DNA of 40,571 nt from Bifidobacterium saguini DSM 23967 (lineage in GTDB: Bacteria; Actinomycetota; Actinomycetes; Actinomycetales; Bifidobacteriaceae). The notes beneath the pieces were generated by a model. The model was given only the letters and a program-made list of their open reading frames with translations. It was not told the origin of the DNA and did no database searches. The position numbers were made by a program, and so were the translations under genes. Every line of letters begins with the position of its first letter. Positions within the stretch are counted from its first letter, which is position 1. Below are positions 10,543-19,783 of the stretch, piece after piece. The stretch spans positions 1 through 40,571 of the forward strand of contig NZ_JGZN01000001.1 in NCBI RefSeq assembly GCF_000741715.1. The letters run 5' to 3'.

Positions 10543-11547
10543 TTACGCAGCCTCGCCGGCCTTACGGCGGGCGTTGGCCACAGCGTACAGGCTGATGCCC
10601 GCAGCCACCGAAGCGTTCAACGACTCAACGGTCGAGCTGATCGGAATGCCGGCGATGGCATCGCAAGCCTCACGTACCAGACGGCTCAGGCCGCTGCCTT
10701 CCGAACCCAGCACTACCACGAGCGGATCGGTTTCAAAGCCGGTTTCGCCGACGAGCTTATCGCCGCCGCCGTCAAGACCCACTACGTAGTAGCCGCGTTC
10801 CTTCAGGCCTTCAATCGCCTTGGTCAGGTTCACCACGCGAGCCACCGGCATATGCGCGGCGGCACCAGCGGACACCTTCCAAGCCGCGGCGTTCACCGAA
10901 GCGGAACGGCGTTCGGGCAGAATCACGCCATTGGCGCCGAATGCGGCAGCCGAACGGATTACGGCACCGAGGTTCTGCGGATCGGTCACACCATCCAGAG
11001 CAATGAACAGCGGGCGTGCGGCGATGCGAGCGGTTGCAGAATTCGCGGCCTCCATAGCCTTCGCCTTCTTCTCGGCGCGCTCCACCAACTCATGCAGCGA
11101 GGAGTACTGGTACGGCTCCACCTTGAGAATCACACCCTGATGGTTGCCGGAGCGGGCGATGCGATCCATCTCCAAGCGGTCGGCTTCCATCATGTGCAGG
11201 CCGTTCGCGCCGGCGATCTTCACGATTTCGCGGGTGCGATCGTCATGCTCGATGCGAGACAAGATGTACAGCGTGGAGGAAGGCACACCTACGCGCAGCG
11301 CCTCCAGCACGGAATTGCGGCCGAACACCAGATCGGACGTATCCGCGGATGCGAACTTGTCCACGCGGCGGCGGGCAGCCAGTCGCGGATCGGAGCGTAG
11401 ACGGCGCTCGGCAGCCTTCTTGGCCTTGTATGCCTTGTGATAGACGCGGTCCTCGGCCTTCGGAGTGGGGCCGTATCCCTTCAACTTATTACGATGTTTT
11501 CCACCCGACCCCTTGGTCGGTCCCTTTTTGATAGCCATAGGTGCCAT
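10543..11547 (-). CDS. TrmH/SpoU-family RNA 2'-O-methyltransferase (RlmB-like)
   Basis: Predicted SAM-dependent 2'-O-ribose methyltransferase of 334 aa, probably acting on 23S rRNA guanosine like RlmB. The three SpoU motifs are visible: GAVIRSAAAFGA, then VVVLGSEGSGLS, then IPISSTVESLNASVAAG, which build the trefoil-knot SAM site. A Lys/Arg-rich N-terminal extension of about 60 residues precedes the RlmB substrate-binding domain (DLVFGRNSVLEAL). The reading frame is open to 11730, but the conserved Lys-rich start favours ATG at 11547 or the next ATG at 11538; neither has a strong ribosome binding site. It is divergent from the MFS gene, with both promoters in about 80 bp. Whether the target is the RlmB position or another is not decidable here. 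Confidence 0.85.
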   Translation of the reverse strand: MAPMAIKKGPTKGSGGKHRNKLKGYGPTPKAEDRVYHKAYKAKKAAERRLRSDPRLAARRRVDKFASADTSDLVFGRNSVLEALRVGVPSSTLYILSRIEHDDRTREIVKIAGANGLHMMEADRLEMDRIARSGNHQGVILKVEPYQYSSLHELVERAEKKAKAMEAANSATARIAARPLFIALDGVTDPQNLGAVIRSAAAFGANGVILPERRSASVNAAAWKVSAGAAAHMPVARVVNLTKAIEGLKERGYYVVGLDGGGDKLVGETGFETDPLVVVLGSEGSGLSRLVREACDAIAGIPISSTVESLNASVAAGISLYAVANARRKAGEAA

Positions 11548-11610
11548 TGTCCCAGCACCCCGCGCCAAATGCTGGACATGGTGCCCGCCGCGCCCTACCG
11601 CGCTCGCGAG

Positions 11611-11616
11611 TACAGT
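11611..11616 (+). promoter_or_regulatory. -10 box for leaderless MFS gene
   Basis: TACAGT stands 7 nt before the GTG at 11624. No Shine-Dalgarno sequence lies between them and no good -35 is seen. Start of transcription at or near the GTG is inferred. Confidence 0.4.
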
Positions 11617-11623
11617 ATTACCA

Positions 11624-12934
11624 GTGAAACGGCAACGCGAAATCTTCGGACTCTCCCCGCTGTATTGGGGACTGTGGCTGGCCATCCTGATTCTGTGGAT
11701 GGGCCGCTTCGTCACATCCTTCCTCTCCATCTATTTGGTCTCCGCGCTGCATATCAATGAGGGCGTGGTGGGCGCGGTCGTCTCCATGTATGGTTTCGGC
11801 TCCATCATCGGCTGCCTGTTCGGCGGCACGTTATCCGACCGCTTCGGCCGTCAATCAATGATTATCATCGGCGAAATCGGTGCAGCTGCGGCCCTGCTTG
11901 TGGTATCCATACTGATTCATCCCATCCCACTCGGCATAGCGCTTTTCATCTATGGCGCATTCGCCTCGCTGCCCAGCCCGGCCATCGCCGCATATATTGC
12001 CGACGTAGTGCCGGTCCAGCGCCAGCAGCGCGCCTATGTGCTGCAATCCTGGGCTATCAACTTTGGTTATGCGACCGGTCCGATAGTGGCAAACCAGCTG
12101 GTCAAGGTCTCATATTCGCTGATGTTCTACGTTGAGGCTGCAGTGATGCTCGCAGTTACCGGTTTGCTCATGGTGTTCTTCCGCGAAGTCAAACATTTGG
12201 GAATTACTGCTCCTGGGCCGAATGTGCAGATGACTGCGGCAGTAGCCGGCAGTGACAATAACGAACATGGCAGTCAAGTACAGGTCAATGCGTCATCGGC
12301 TGGAGCTGCTACTCCCTCCATGCGAGATAGCTGGCGCCGCGTACTTACTGACCTACCGTTCCTCGGCTTTTCCGTACTCATGTTCGGCTACTTCCTCGTT
12401 TACTTCCAGAGCACATCCGGCTTGCCCATCGCCATGACTAACCTTGGCCTAGGCCTCGGTGATTATTCGGTGCTGCTTACCATCAACGGTTTCATGCTGT
12501 GCGCACTGCAGATTCCAGCGATGAAGCTCTTTGCGCGCATGGGCAATTCGCGCGTGCTCGTCGCCGGCCTCGCGGTAACCGTCATCGGCTACGCAGTGCA
12601 GATTGTGGCCGATTCCTGGGCCGGCTTCGCGCTCGCCGTAGTGCTGTGGACACTGGGCGAGCTGGGAACCTTCCCGATTGCTACTACCACGGTTGCCGCA
12701 ATGGCCCCAGCCTCCGCGCGCGGCACGTATCAGGGCGTCTATAACGTGCTGTGGTCGCTTTCAATCGCTTTGGCGCCGATGGTCGGCGGTTGGGTGATCA
12801 GCGACTTCGGTGGGCGCGTGCTGTGGATCTCCTGCACCATCGTGTTGATTGCGGTGACTATCGGCCTGCGCGCGACCAAAGCCTCCCGCGACCGTGCGAT
12901 GATGCGCAATGTGCACGAGCAGTTTGCAAATTAG
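11624..12934 (+). CDS. MFS transporter, 12 TM
   Basis: Major facilitator superfamily permease of 436 aa, likely a proton-coupled drug or metabolite exporter in the cytoplasmic membrane. The N half shows the family signature GGTLSDRFGRQSMI in the loop between TM2 and TM3. About twelve hydrophobic segments are present, split by a polar central loop near residues 200-230. The frame is open back to 11465, but residues encoded before 11624 are not membrane-like and lie over the start region of the opposite gene. The GTG at 11624 (product begins MKRQREIFG) is preferred because a TACAGT box lies 7 nt upstream. The substrate cannot be predicted. The gene stands alone. Confidence 0.85.
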   Translation: MKRQREIFGLSPLYWGLWLAILILWMGRFVTSFLSIYLVSALHINEGVVGAVVSMYGFGSIIGCLFGGTLSDRFGRQSMIIIGEIGAAAALLVVSILIHPIPLGIALFIYGAFASLPSPAIAAYIADVVPVQRQQRAYVLQSWAINFGYATGPIVANQLVKVSYSLMFYVEAAVMLAVTGLLMVFFREVKHLGITAPGPNVQMTAAVAGSDNNEHGSQVQVNASSAGAATPSMRDSWRRVLTDLPFLGFSVLMFGYFLVYFQSTSGLPIAMTNLGLGLGDYSVLLTINGFMLCALQIPAMKLFARMGNSRVLVAGLAVTVIGYAVQIVADSWAGFALAVVLWTLGELGTFPIATTTVAAMAPASARGTYQGVYNVLWSLSIALAPMVGGWVISDFGGRVLWISCTIVLIAVTIGLRATKASRDRAMMRNVHEQFAN

Positions 12935-12951
12935 ACGTACATGTTCCCCTT

Positions 12952-13152
12952 TCTCGCTTACGAGGGTTGATTTTCGGTTTTCGGAACATCTATCTGCTTT
13001 ACAAGGGGTTGGTGGAGGCTCATATATCCCGTATGCAAGCTCTCACCACACCGTCTTTCCGCCGTTTTTGAGATCTGTCTACTGAGTGAGGAACCCCTCG
13101 TAACGCAGATAGATCTCCGGCGTGGCCCGAATCAACCCCTTGTAAGCGAGAT
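12952..13152. repeat. nested inverted-repeat element, two repeat units each side
   Basis: Two related units on the + strand (12952-12977 and 12987-13012) are matched by two inverted units (13091-13114 and 13126-13151). The outer arms share about 20 of 21 aligned bases apart from one indel. The inner arms share ATCTATCTGC, TTAC and AGGGGTT. All four units contain a TTAC-N-AGGG(G)TT core. The loop is about 75 nt. No gene is supported in 12935-13257. Open frames here give short Tyr/Gly-rich repeats of about 13 residues on both strands but have no start signals. Transcript and function are unknown. Confidence 0.75.
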
Positions 13153-13245
13153 ACCGCGAAAAGTTCCGTTGCGGGATTGGTTTTGTGACGATTGCAGACA
13201 AGACGGCCGCGCAGATCCTCGTGCGATGGGTTGTGGTGCAAGACG

Positions 13246-13251
13246 CATAAT
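13246..13251 (+). promoter_or_regulatory. -10 box for leaderless esterase gene
   Basis: CATAAT lies 6 nt before the ATG at 13258. No purine-rich ribosome site of normal spacing is present apart from AGGGG, which directly touches the start codon. Leaderless transcription is inferred. Confidence 0.35.
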
Positions 13252-13257
13252 AGGGGC

Positions 13258-14076
13258 ATGCAATATATTGAGCGCACAATCATCGGTGCCGATGGGAGCG
13301 AAGCGCGATTCATCGGGTATGTTGCGGATAACAGTCCGGAGATGGATCCGACCCGACAGCGTACTTCACTACTGATTCTGCCCGGTGGCGCCTATGCCAT
13401 GACATCGGACCGCGAATCCGAGCCGGTGGCGTTGCGGTTTCTCGGTAAAGGGTTCAATGTATTTGTGTTGCGCTATTCGACCCGTCCCAGCCGCTATCCG
13501 GTCGCTCTGTTAGAGTCAGCTGAGGCGATGAGATTGATTCGCGAGCATGCGAACGAATGGCATGTGAATCCGCGTGCCATTGCTGTGCTCGGCTTTTCGG
13601 CTGGAGGCCATTTGGCTGCGAATCTCGCCACCTCGGCGGGTGACGCCACCATGCGCGCCCATGAATTCGATCCGGATGCGGTACGCCCCAATGCGCTGAT
13701 GCTCGCTTACCCGGTGATTACGACCGGCGAATGCGCCCACCGCGGCAGTTTCCAATGCTTGCTTGGTTCGAATGCGCACAACCGCCAGTTGTTGGATGAG
13801 CTTGCCATCGAGCAGCATATCGATGCCAAGACCCCACCGGTGTTTGTCTGGCATACGATGACCGACACCACTGTGCCGGTGGAGAATGCGTTGATGCTCA
13901 TCCAAGCTTGCCGCGCGGCTGGCGTGAGTGTGGAAGCGCATCTCTACCCGGAAGGCAGTCATGGCCTGTCCCTCGCCGATGAGGAGACGGCCGGTGCCGG
14001 CAAATACGCTCATGTGGTTGAATGCGTGCAATCCTGGCCCGACCTAGCCGAAGCTTGGCTGCGACGCCTGTTTTAG
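13258..14076 (+). CDS. alpha/beta hydrolase (esterase, acetyl-xylan-esterase-like)
   Basis: Cytoplasmic serine hydrolase of 272 aa without signal peptide. The order is that of the alpha/beta fold: an oxyanion region PGGAYAM near residue 40, the nucleophile elbow GFSAGG with S114, D203 in the TMTDTTVP loop, and H235 in EGSHGLS. This pattern matches BD-FAE and acetyl-xylan-esterase-like hydrolases that remove acyl groups from small esters or oligosaccharides. The ATG at 13258 is chosen because the similarity to the family starts just after it and a CATAAT box lies 6 nt upstream; the frame is open to 13192. The natural substrate is unknown. It is a single gene, preceded by the nested inverted-repeat element. 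Confidence 0.8.
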   Translation: MQYIERTIIGADGSEARFIGYVADNSPEMDPTRQRTSLLILPGGAYAMTSDRESEPVALRFLGKGFNVFVLRYSTRPSRYPVALLESAEAMRLIREHANEWHVNPRAIAVLGFSAGGHLAANLATSAGDATMRAHEFDPDAVRPNALMLAYPVITTGECAHRGSFQCLLGSNAHNRQLLDELAIEQHIDAKTPPVFVWHTMTDTTVPVENALMLIQACRAAGVSVEAHLYPEGSHGLSLADEETAGAGKYAHVVECVQSWPDLAEAWLRRLF

Positions 14077-14110
14077 GCAAAACGCCATTACGCTGTGCGC
14101 CGACCCGTCC

Positions 14111-14254
14111 GCGCGGTTGTGGAATAATGGCAAGGTATGCATCGGCAGCAGTTGCGTCGGTGCCCACAACCGCGCAGTTCTGCGGTGATCAGGAGAGAAA
14201 ACCTGGTAGAGACCGCGGGACTGACTACTCCGCGGCAATACCAAGGAGAACACT
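14111..14254 (+). promoter_or_regulatory. structured 5' region of the calcium ATPase gene
   Basis: Two potential stems lie before the gene. GCGCGGTTGTGG (14111-14122) pairs perfectly with 14164-14175 across a 41-nt loop. Next, GGTA and CCGCGG (14205-14208, 14213-14218) pair with CCGCGG and TACC (14230-14235, 14239-14242), ending one base before the AAGGAG site at 14243-14248. The second stem could control access to the ribosome site. I could not match it to a known riboswitch consensus, including the manganese yybP-ykoY type. Confidence 0.45.
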
Positions 14255-17244
14255 ATGGTTGATCGCCAGAATGATCAATCCGTATCCGCGACCGCAACGA
14301 ATGAGATCGTGGAATCAGAAGAAGTACGCGCCCAGGAAGCTTTGCTCGGTGACACTGACCCGAGCCTGACGAGCGCTGAGGATGTAGCCAAAGCCCTGAA
14401 TGTCGATCCGAGCCAGGGCCTAAGTGATGAGGAAGCCAAGCGCCGATTGGCCAAATTCGGACCGAACGAACTCGCCGGCGCGCCGCCCGTGCCGAAATGG
14501 AAGAAATTCCTGGCCCAGTTCCAGGATCCGCTGGTCTACCTGCTGCTTGCAGCCACCGTGATTTCAGTCATCGCCTGGTTCATTGAAAAAGCCAACGCCG
14601 TGCCGGGTGCCGAAGGGGGAGAGGCGCTCCCGTTCGACGCACTGGTTATTGTTCTGATTCTGATTGTGAACGCTGTGCTTGGCTATATGCAGGAAGCCAA
14701 GGCCGAAGCCGCAGTCGAAGCACTCGCCCAAATGACCGCGCCGCAGACCTCGGTACTGCGCGGCGGCAAGGTGCAGCGCATCAACACCGCTGACGTGGTG
14801 CCCGGCGACATTATCGTCCTCGCTGAAGGCGATTCGGTCTCTGCCGATGGCCGCCTGGTCAACGCGGCCAGCCTGCGCATCGCAGAAGCGTCGCTGACCG
14901 GCGAATCCGTGCCGGTCGGCAAGAAGCCGGATACGCTCGCTGAGGCCAAGGCGCTCGGCGACCGCGCCAACATGATTTTCAACGGCACATCCGTGACTCA
15001 GGGCACCGGTCGCGCCATCGTGACCGGCACCGGCATGAACACACAGGTCGGCAAGATTGCAGACATGCTCTCCGCCACGGAAGACGAGAAAACCCCGCTG
15101 CAGAAGGAAATGGACTATGTCTCCAAGATCCTCGGCATTGCTGTGTGCATTATCGCCGTTGTGGTGCTGGTGGCGCTCGCCGTGCTCGAAGGATTCAACG
15201 ACATTCACGATGTGATTGATTCCCTGTTGCTCGCCGTTTCCCTGGCTGTGGCCGCCGTGCCAGAAGGATTGGCCGCCATTTTGACCGTGGTGCTGGCGCT
15301 TGGCGTGCAACGTATGGCCGCCCACAATGCCATCGTCAAGAAACTGCACTCGGTGGAAACCCTCGGTTCCGCATCCGTGATTTGCTCCGATAAAACCGGC
15401 ACCTTGACCCGCAACGAGATGACCGTGGAGCGCGTGGTAACTCCGAGCGGTGAAGTGCAGATCACCGGCACCGGCTACGCTCCCGAAGGCCGTATGGTGG
15501 TGACCGGCGGCATCAGCCTGATTCTGAGCAGGCCAAGACCGTGGCCGATGAAGTTGTATCCACGCTACTTGCCGGCACGTTGGCCAATGATGGCGAACTG
15601 CGTCAAGACGCCAATGGTCGCTGGGAAACCGTGGGCGACCCCACTGAAGTTTCGCTGATCGTGGCCGCACGCAAGGTTAAAGCCGATCACAAGGCACAGC
15701 GCTACACCCGCGTGGGTGAAATTCCGTTCACCTCCGAGCGCAAGCGTATGTCCATCATCGCCAAGGATGACACCGATTCCGGCAAGCTCACGGTTTTCGC
15801 CAAGGGCGCTCCGGACGTGCTACTGAGCTACTGCAGCCGAATCCGTGTGGGTGGTCAGGTCAGGAAGCTCACCGAAGGCGATCGTCAAATCATTCTCGCC
15901 ACTGTGGAGCGTCTCTCCTCCGAGGCGTACCGCACGCTGGGCCAGGCAACTCGACCGCTCGAAACCAGTAGCCTCGCGGATGTGCCCGGTGTCACCGTTA
16001 ATGCAGCTGGTCAGGTGGCGGATATCGCCGATCAGGCCGAGGCCATCGAAACCGATCTCATCTGGAACGGTATGGTCGGCATTATCGACCCGCCGCGCAC
16101 TGAAGTGCGTGACTCCGTGGCCGAGGCACATCGTGCTGGCATTCGCACGGTGATGATTACCGGCGATCATCCGCTCACCGCAGCCCGCATCGCCTCCGAC
16201 CTGGGCATCATCGCCAAAGACGGCAAGGCGTTGACTGGCGACCAGCTTGACCAGCTCGCCAGCGAAGCTGAACTCGACAACGCAACCGCTGAAGTCTCCG
16301 TCTACGCTCGCGTGGCTCCGGAGCATAAGCTCAAGATCGTTGAATCCTTGCAGCGTCAAGGCAACATCGTGGCCATGACCGGTGACGGTGTGAACGATGC
16401 TCCGGCAGTCAAATCTGCGGATATCGGTGTGGCTATGGGCATCACCGGTACCGAAGTCACCAAACAGAGCGCCAAGATGATTCTGGCGGACGACAACTTC
16501 TCCACTATCGTGGCCGCCGTGCGCGAAGGCCGCGTGATCTTCGACAACATCCGCAAGTTCCTGCGCTACCTGCTGAGCTCCAACGTGGGAGAAGTGTTTA
16601 CAGTGTTCCTCGGTGTGGTGCTGGCCGGCTTCCTCGGCATCCGCCAGCCGGAAACCGTAGGCGTCACCGTGCCGCTGCTCGCCACGCAGTTGCTATGGAT
16701 CAACCTGCTCACTGATGCTGCCCCGGCGCTCGCTATGGGTGTGGATCCGCAGACTGAAGATGTGATGGGCCGCAAGCCTCGTAAGATTACCGATCGTGTG
16801 ATCGACGCTTCAATGTGGGGCGACATCATCTACATCGGCATCATCATGGCCATCGTGACGCTTATCGGCATGGATATGCACTTGGCAGGCGGCCTGTTCA
16901 CCGACCGCTCGGTGGAGGCAATCGGCCACGAGGCACAGATGACTGAGGCTCGCACAATGGGCTTCACGATCTTGGTGTTCGCTCAGCTGTTCAACGCACT
17001 GGCTTCCCGCTCCCACTTGCAGTCCGCGTTCGTGGGACTGTTCTCCAACAAGTGGCTGTGGGGTGCCATCGGACTCTCGGTTGTGTTGCAGCTTGTGGTG
17101 ATTTACGTGCCGTTCCTCAATTCCGCGTTCGGCACCACGCCGCTCGGCCCTCTGGCTTGGGTGGAGTGCATCGGCCTGGCAGCTATCGTGCTGATTGCCT
17201 CCGAACTGCGCAAGCTTGTGCTGCGTGCTATGGCAAAGAAGTAA
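14255..17244 (+). CDS. P-type calcium-transporting ATPase, interrupted by one frameshift
   Basis: P2-type cation pump of about 996 aa when read through. It shows the N-terminal cation ATPase domain, the TGES actuator motif, the PEGL ion-binding helix of Ca2+ pumps, phosphorylation site D379 in CSDKTGTLT, the hinge TGDGVNDAP, and C-terminal membrane helices. The first reading frame (14255-15658) and second frame (from before 15541 to 17244) join at 15509-15510 if one base is missing: frame one reads through VVTGG and the second continues HQPDSEQAKTVADEVV. As written, the protein would end after D379 without its nucleotide-binding and C-terminal parts. AAGGAG lies 6 nt before the ATG. Removal of Ca2+ from the cytoplasm is inferred from the family. 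A sequencing slip in the GGCGG run is as likely as a true pseudogene. Confidence 0.85.
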
Positions 17245-17299
17245 AAGCGCACAGAGCAGCAATTGCAGCTGTGAATTGAAGCTGCGCAGTAAGTAAATA

Positions 17300-17334
17300 A
17301 GAAGGTCGGATGGAGATGATCCATCCGACCTTCT
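17300..17334. terminator. bidirectional terminator
   Basis: A perfect 14-bp stem, AGAAGGTCGGATGG (17300-17313) with CCATCCGACCTTCT (17321-17334) around a 7-nt loop, lies between the convergent ATPase and the Pro-rich membrane protein gene. It has no long T-run. Confidence 0.8.
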
Positions 17335-17353
17335 GCTATATGACGTGAGCTAG

Positions 17354-18946
17354 TCAGTCGCTCTCAGGTGTAGCGCTGCCAGTGTCGGTGCTACCGCTAT
17401 CGCCACCAGTGTTCGGAGTCGGCTGTTGCAGTTGCTGCTGAGCTTCTTCCTGTGCCTTCTTTTCAGCCTCTTCCTGCGCTTGCTTATCGGCATCAGCCTT
17501 TTGCTTGGACTGCATGGAAGCATTCACATCAGACTCGGCCTTTTGCAGTGCGGAAATCGCATTATCCACATCTGCATCAGACGGATTCGAGCTGTTCGCA
17601 ATGGTATTGGCATTGGTGATGGCGGTTTGCAAAGCAGTTCGAGTGCTTTCATCCGCAACATTGCCGGCAGAGTTGTTCAAGGTGCTTTGCGCCTGAGCAA
17701 TGGCCGAGCTGAGCTTGGACTTCTTCGAATTGGTATCAGCGGTTTTCTCGGAAGCATTAACAGCCTTGATACCGCTGTTAATAGCATCGGTCTGATCAGT
17801 CACCGTGCTGATCTGATCCTGCATATCCTTAACCTGCTGCTTGAGCTTATCTGCGGACAGAGAAGCATCGCAGCTGGCGGTATCTTCAGGGTTCTGTCCC
17901 TTTTCTACTGCCGCGTTCAGGGAATCAATCGTGGTGCTATCCGCAACCTTGCCCTTGGAAACCTGAACAGTGGTTTGACCCTTGGAGACTGCGGTTGCCA
18001 ACTTCTTCTTAGCAGCATCGTATTGCTTAGCCGCAGCCTTGCATTCCACCAAAGCGGCAGCTTGACTCACCTTGCTGCTGTTGGAGTGCCACCAGAACAG
18101 CCCGCCGCCAATCAATGCAATCACCAGAACTACCACGCCGGCAATAATGGCAATCTTGCGGGTATCCTGCTTATTCTCACCGCCGTTATGACGTCCGGCT
18201 TTGTTGCCATCGCCGGAGTCGTCCTCATCCGCGAATTCTTCCAGTGGGGAGATTGTCGGAGGCAGCGGCTGTGCCGGCTCCTCCTCGAGTCCTGCTAGCT
18301 TCACCGGAGCATTAGCGACCGGCTGGAATACCTGCGTGGCTTCCTCATCAGCCGGGGTCTCTGCGGACAGTGGAACTGCAGGAGTCTGATTCAAGGCAGT
18401 GTATGCCTGTGTGGCCTCAGTCTGAGCAGCGGTACTGAACGGTGAAGTTGCAGCGGGAGTTTGGGCCGGCTGGAATACCTGCGTAGCGCCCTCGTCGGCT
18501 GCCGGATTAGTGGGCTGCGGCGTGTAAGACATCGCCTGAGTCGGGGCTGCCGGGGCCACTGGTGCAGTCGCTGGCGTTGCAGCAGCCGGTGTGACGGCTG
18601 GAGCAGCTGGTGTGACGGCTGGTGCAGCTGGAGCGACCGGGCGGAAGCTTTGCGTGGCCTGATCCCATACATACTGCTGTTGGCCGGGAGCCGCGGTTAC
18701 TGGCTGGGCCGCAGCTGGAGCAGCCGGCTGCGTGTATGCCACAGGCTGCGTAGGCTGCACTGGTGCGGGAACCGTAGGCTGCGTTTGCGGGAACGGGTTA
18801 AACGCCTGAGTTTCCTGGCCTGCGGTAGCAGAAGTGGCAGGTTGCGTCGGCTGTTCTGCTTGTGTAGGGAGCGGCGGTACTACCGGCTTGATCGGTTCAC
18901 TGTTGTTCTGGAAGTCGAACTGAAAACCACCATCACTGTTGGTCAT
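17354..18946 (-). CDS. Pro/Ala/Gln-rich single-span membrane protein with ATQ-F motifs
   Basis: Unrecognised protein of 530 aa. Residues 1-260 are low-complexity Pro/Ala/Thr/Gln and acidic, with repeated ATQ-x-F/Y motifs (ETQAFNP, QATQSFRP, GATQVFQP, EATQAYTA, EATQVFQP). One membrane helix is at about 264-286. The outer part, about 290-495, is Ala/Gln/Lys/Ser-rich and helical, probably coiled coil, and the tail is Gly/Ser/Thr/Pro-rich. The start at 18946 is supported by AAGGAG 6 nt upstream on this strand; an in-frame ATG at 18970 lacks a site. The topology is probably N-in, C-out. Thr-Gln motifs in actinobacteria can be Ser/Thr-kinase targets read by FHA domains; that role here is inference. 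It lies downstream of dcd on the same strand with about 106 bp between. Confidence 0.75.
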   Translation of the reverse strand: MTNSDGGFQFDFQNNSEPIKPVVPPLPTQAEQPTQPATSATAGQETQAFNPFPQTQPTVPAPVQPTQPVAYTQPAAPAAAQPVTAAPGQQQYVWDQATQSFRPVAPAAPAVTPAAPAVTPAAATPATAPVAPAAPTQAMSYTPQPTNPAADEGATQVFQPAQTPAATSPFSTAAQTEATQAYTALNQTPAVPLSAETPADEEATQVFQPVANAPVKLAGLEEEPAQPLPPTISPLEEFADEDDSGDGNKAGRHNGGENKQDTRKIAIIAGVVVLVIALIGGGLFWWHSNSSKVSQAAALVECKAAAKQYDAAKKKLATAVSKGQTTVQVSKGKVADSTTIDSLNAAVEKGQNPEDTASCDASLSADKLKQQVKDMQDQISTVTDQTDAINSGIKAVNASEKTADTNSKKSKLSSAIAQAQSTLNNSAGNVADESTRTALQTAITNANTIANSSNPSDADVDNAISALQKAESDVNASMQSKQKADADKQAQEEAEKKAQEEAQQQLQQPTPNTGGDSGSTDTGSATPESD

Positions 18947-18973
18947 TACATCTCCTTGACGTGCGAACAAAGT

Positions 18974-18991
18974 ACCGGCGCACGAGCCGGT
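18974..18991 (-). terminator. weak hairpin after dcd
   Basis: ACCGGC-gcacga-GCCGGT forms a 6-bp stem 62 bp after the dcd stop on the minus strand, followed by only ACTTTG. It may be a weak terminator or part of the leader of the membrane protein gene. Confidence 0.35.
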
Positions 18992-19052
18992 GAATAATCG
19001 TCAGATGGACTGCAGCCACCTGCCTGGGATAAGCGAGTGAGCGGTTTCAGTC

Positions 19053-19634
19053 TCAGTCGTCGATATGTGCTCGATAGAAGTTTTCGTAGGAACGGCTTGG
19101 CGTGGGGCCGCGCTGACCCTGATAATGCGAGCCGGTGCTTGCAGAGCCATATGGATGCTCAGCCGGAGAGCTCAACTGGAAGAAGCACATCTGGCCAATC
19201 TTCATGCCCGGCCACAGCTTGACCGGCAACGTGGAAACATTGGAAAGTTCCAGCGTGATATGGCCTTCGAATCCAGGATCAATGAAGCCTGCGGTCGAGT
19301 GGGTCAAAATACCCAAGCGGCCCAGCGAGCTCTTGCCCTCCAAACGAGCAGCAATGGTTGGGTCCAGCTTCACATACTCCCAAGTGGAACCCAACGCGAA
19401 TTCACCGGGATGCAGAATCCACGGCTCATCAGGACCCACTTCGAATTGCTCGGTCAGCGCGCCCTGGTTCTCTGCCGGATCAACATAGGTGTAGGCATGA
19501 TTATTGAACAAACGGAAATACCGATCCAGCCTCACGTCGATGGAAGCAGGCTGCACCATTTCGGGGGTCCACGGTTCGAGTGAAATATGGCCAGCGGACT
19601 GTGCGGCGATAATATCGCGGTCGGACAGCAGCAT
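19053..19634 (-). CDS. dcd: dCTP deaminase
   Basis: Cytoplasmic nucleotide enzyme of 193 aa, the usual length for Dcd. It converts dCTP to dUTP, or to dUMP in the bifunctional actinobacterial type, feeding thymidylate synthesis. Visible motifs are MLLSDRDI at the start, the phosphate-binding [10 protein letters not shown] (about residues 111-120), and the active site [18 protein letters not shown], whose glutamate is the catalytic base. The C-terminal Tyr/Arg-rich tail closes over the substrate in relatives. The frame is open to 19763, but ATG at 19634 has AAGGAG 6 nt upstream and fits the family start. Whether it is mono- or bifunctional cannot be decided by eye. Confidence 0.95.
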   Translation of the reverse strand: MLLSDRDIIAAQSAGHISLEPWTPEMVQPASIDVRLDRYFRLFNNHAYTYVDPAENQGALTEQFEVGPDEPWILHPGEFALGSTWEYVKLDPTIAARLEGKSSLGRLGILTHSTAGFIDPGFEGHITLELSNVSTLPVKLWPGMKIGQMCFFQLSSPAEHPYGSASTGSHYQGQRGPTPSRSYENFYRAHIDD

Positions 19635-19783
19635 AGAAACTCCTTGAATTACAGTATTGTCCCCAAGTTTAGCGCCCAGTGCGGAAACAATAGAGAAAAG
19701 GCCGGGGACCTGAGACCTCGTTAGCTTAAAAATTTTCAGGTTATTCTCAGAAAACCCCAGCATTAAACACAGAATCTGATGGT

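Noticed and set aside
12935..13257. Short Tyr/Gly repeat peptides on both strands between MFS and esterase genes
   Set aside because: They come from the nested inverted repeat read in different frames; there are no ribosome sites and no consistent start.
14111..14254. Known manganese (yybP-ykoY) riboswitch before the calcium ATPase
   Set aside because: The conserved internal loop sequences of that class could not be aligned, only generic stems are visible.
15500..15520. Programmed ribosomal frameshift in the calcium ATPase
   Set aside because: No slippery heptamer or strong downstream structure is evident, and P-type pumps of this family are not known to use frameshifting; error or mutation is simpler.
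14564..15670. 368-codon minus-strand frame opposite the calcium ATPase
   Set aside because: It lies entirely opposite conserved P-type ATPase motifs and has no own start signals.
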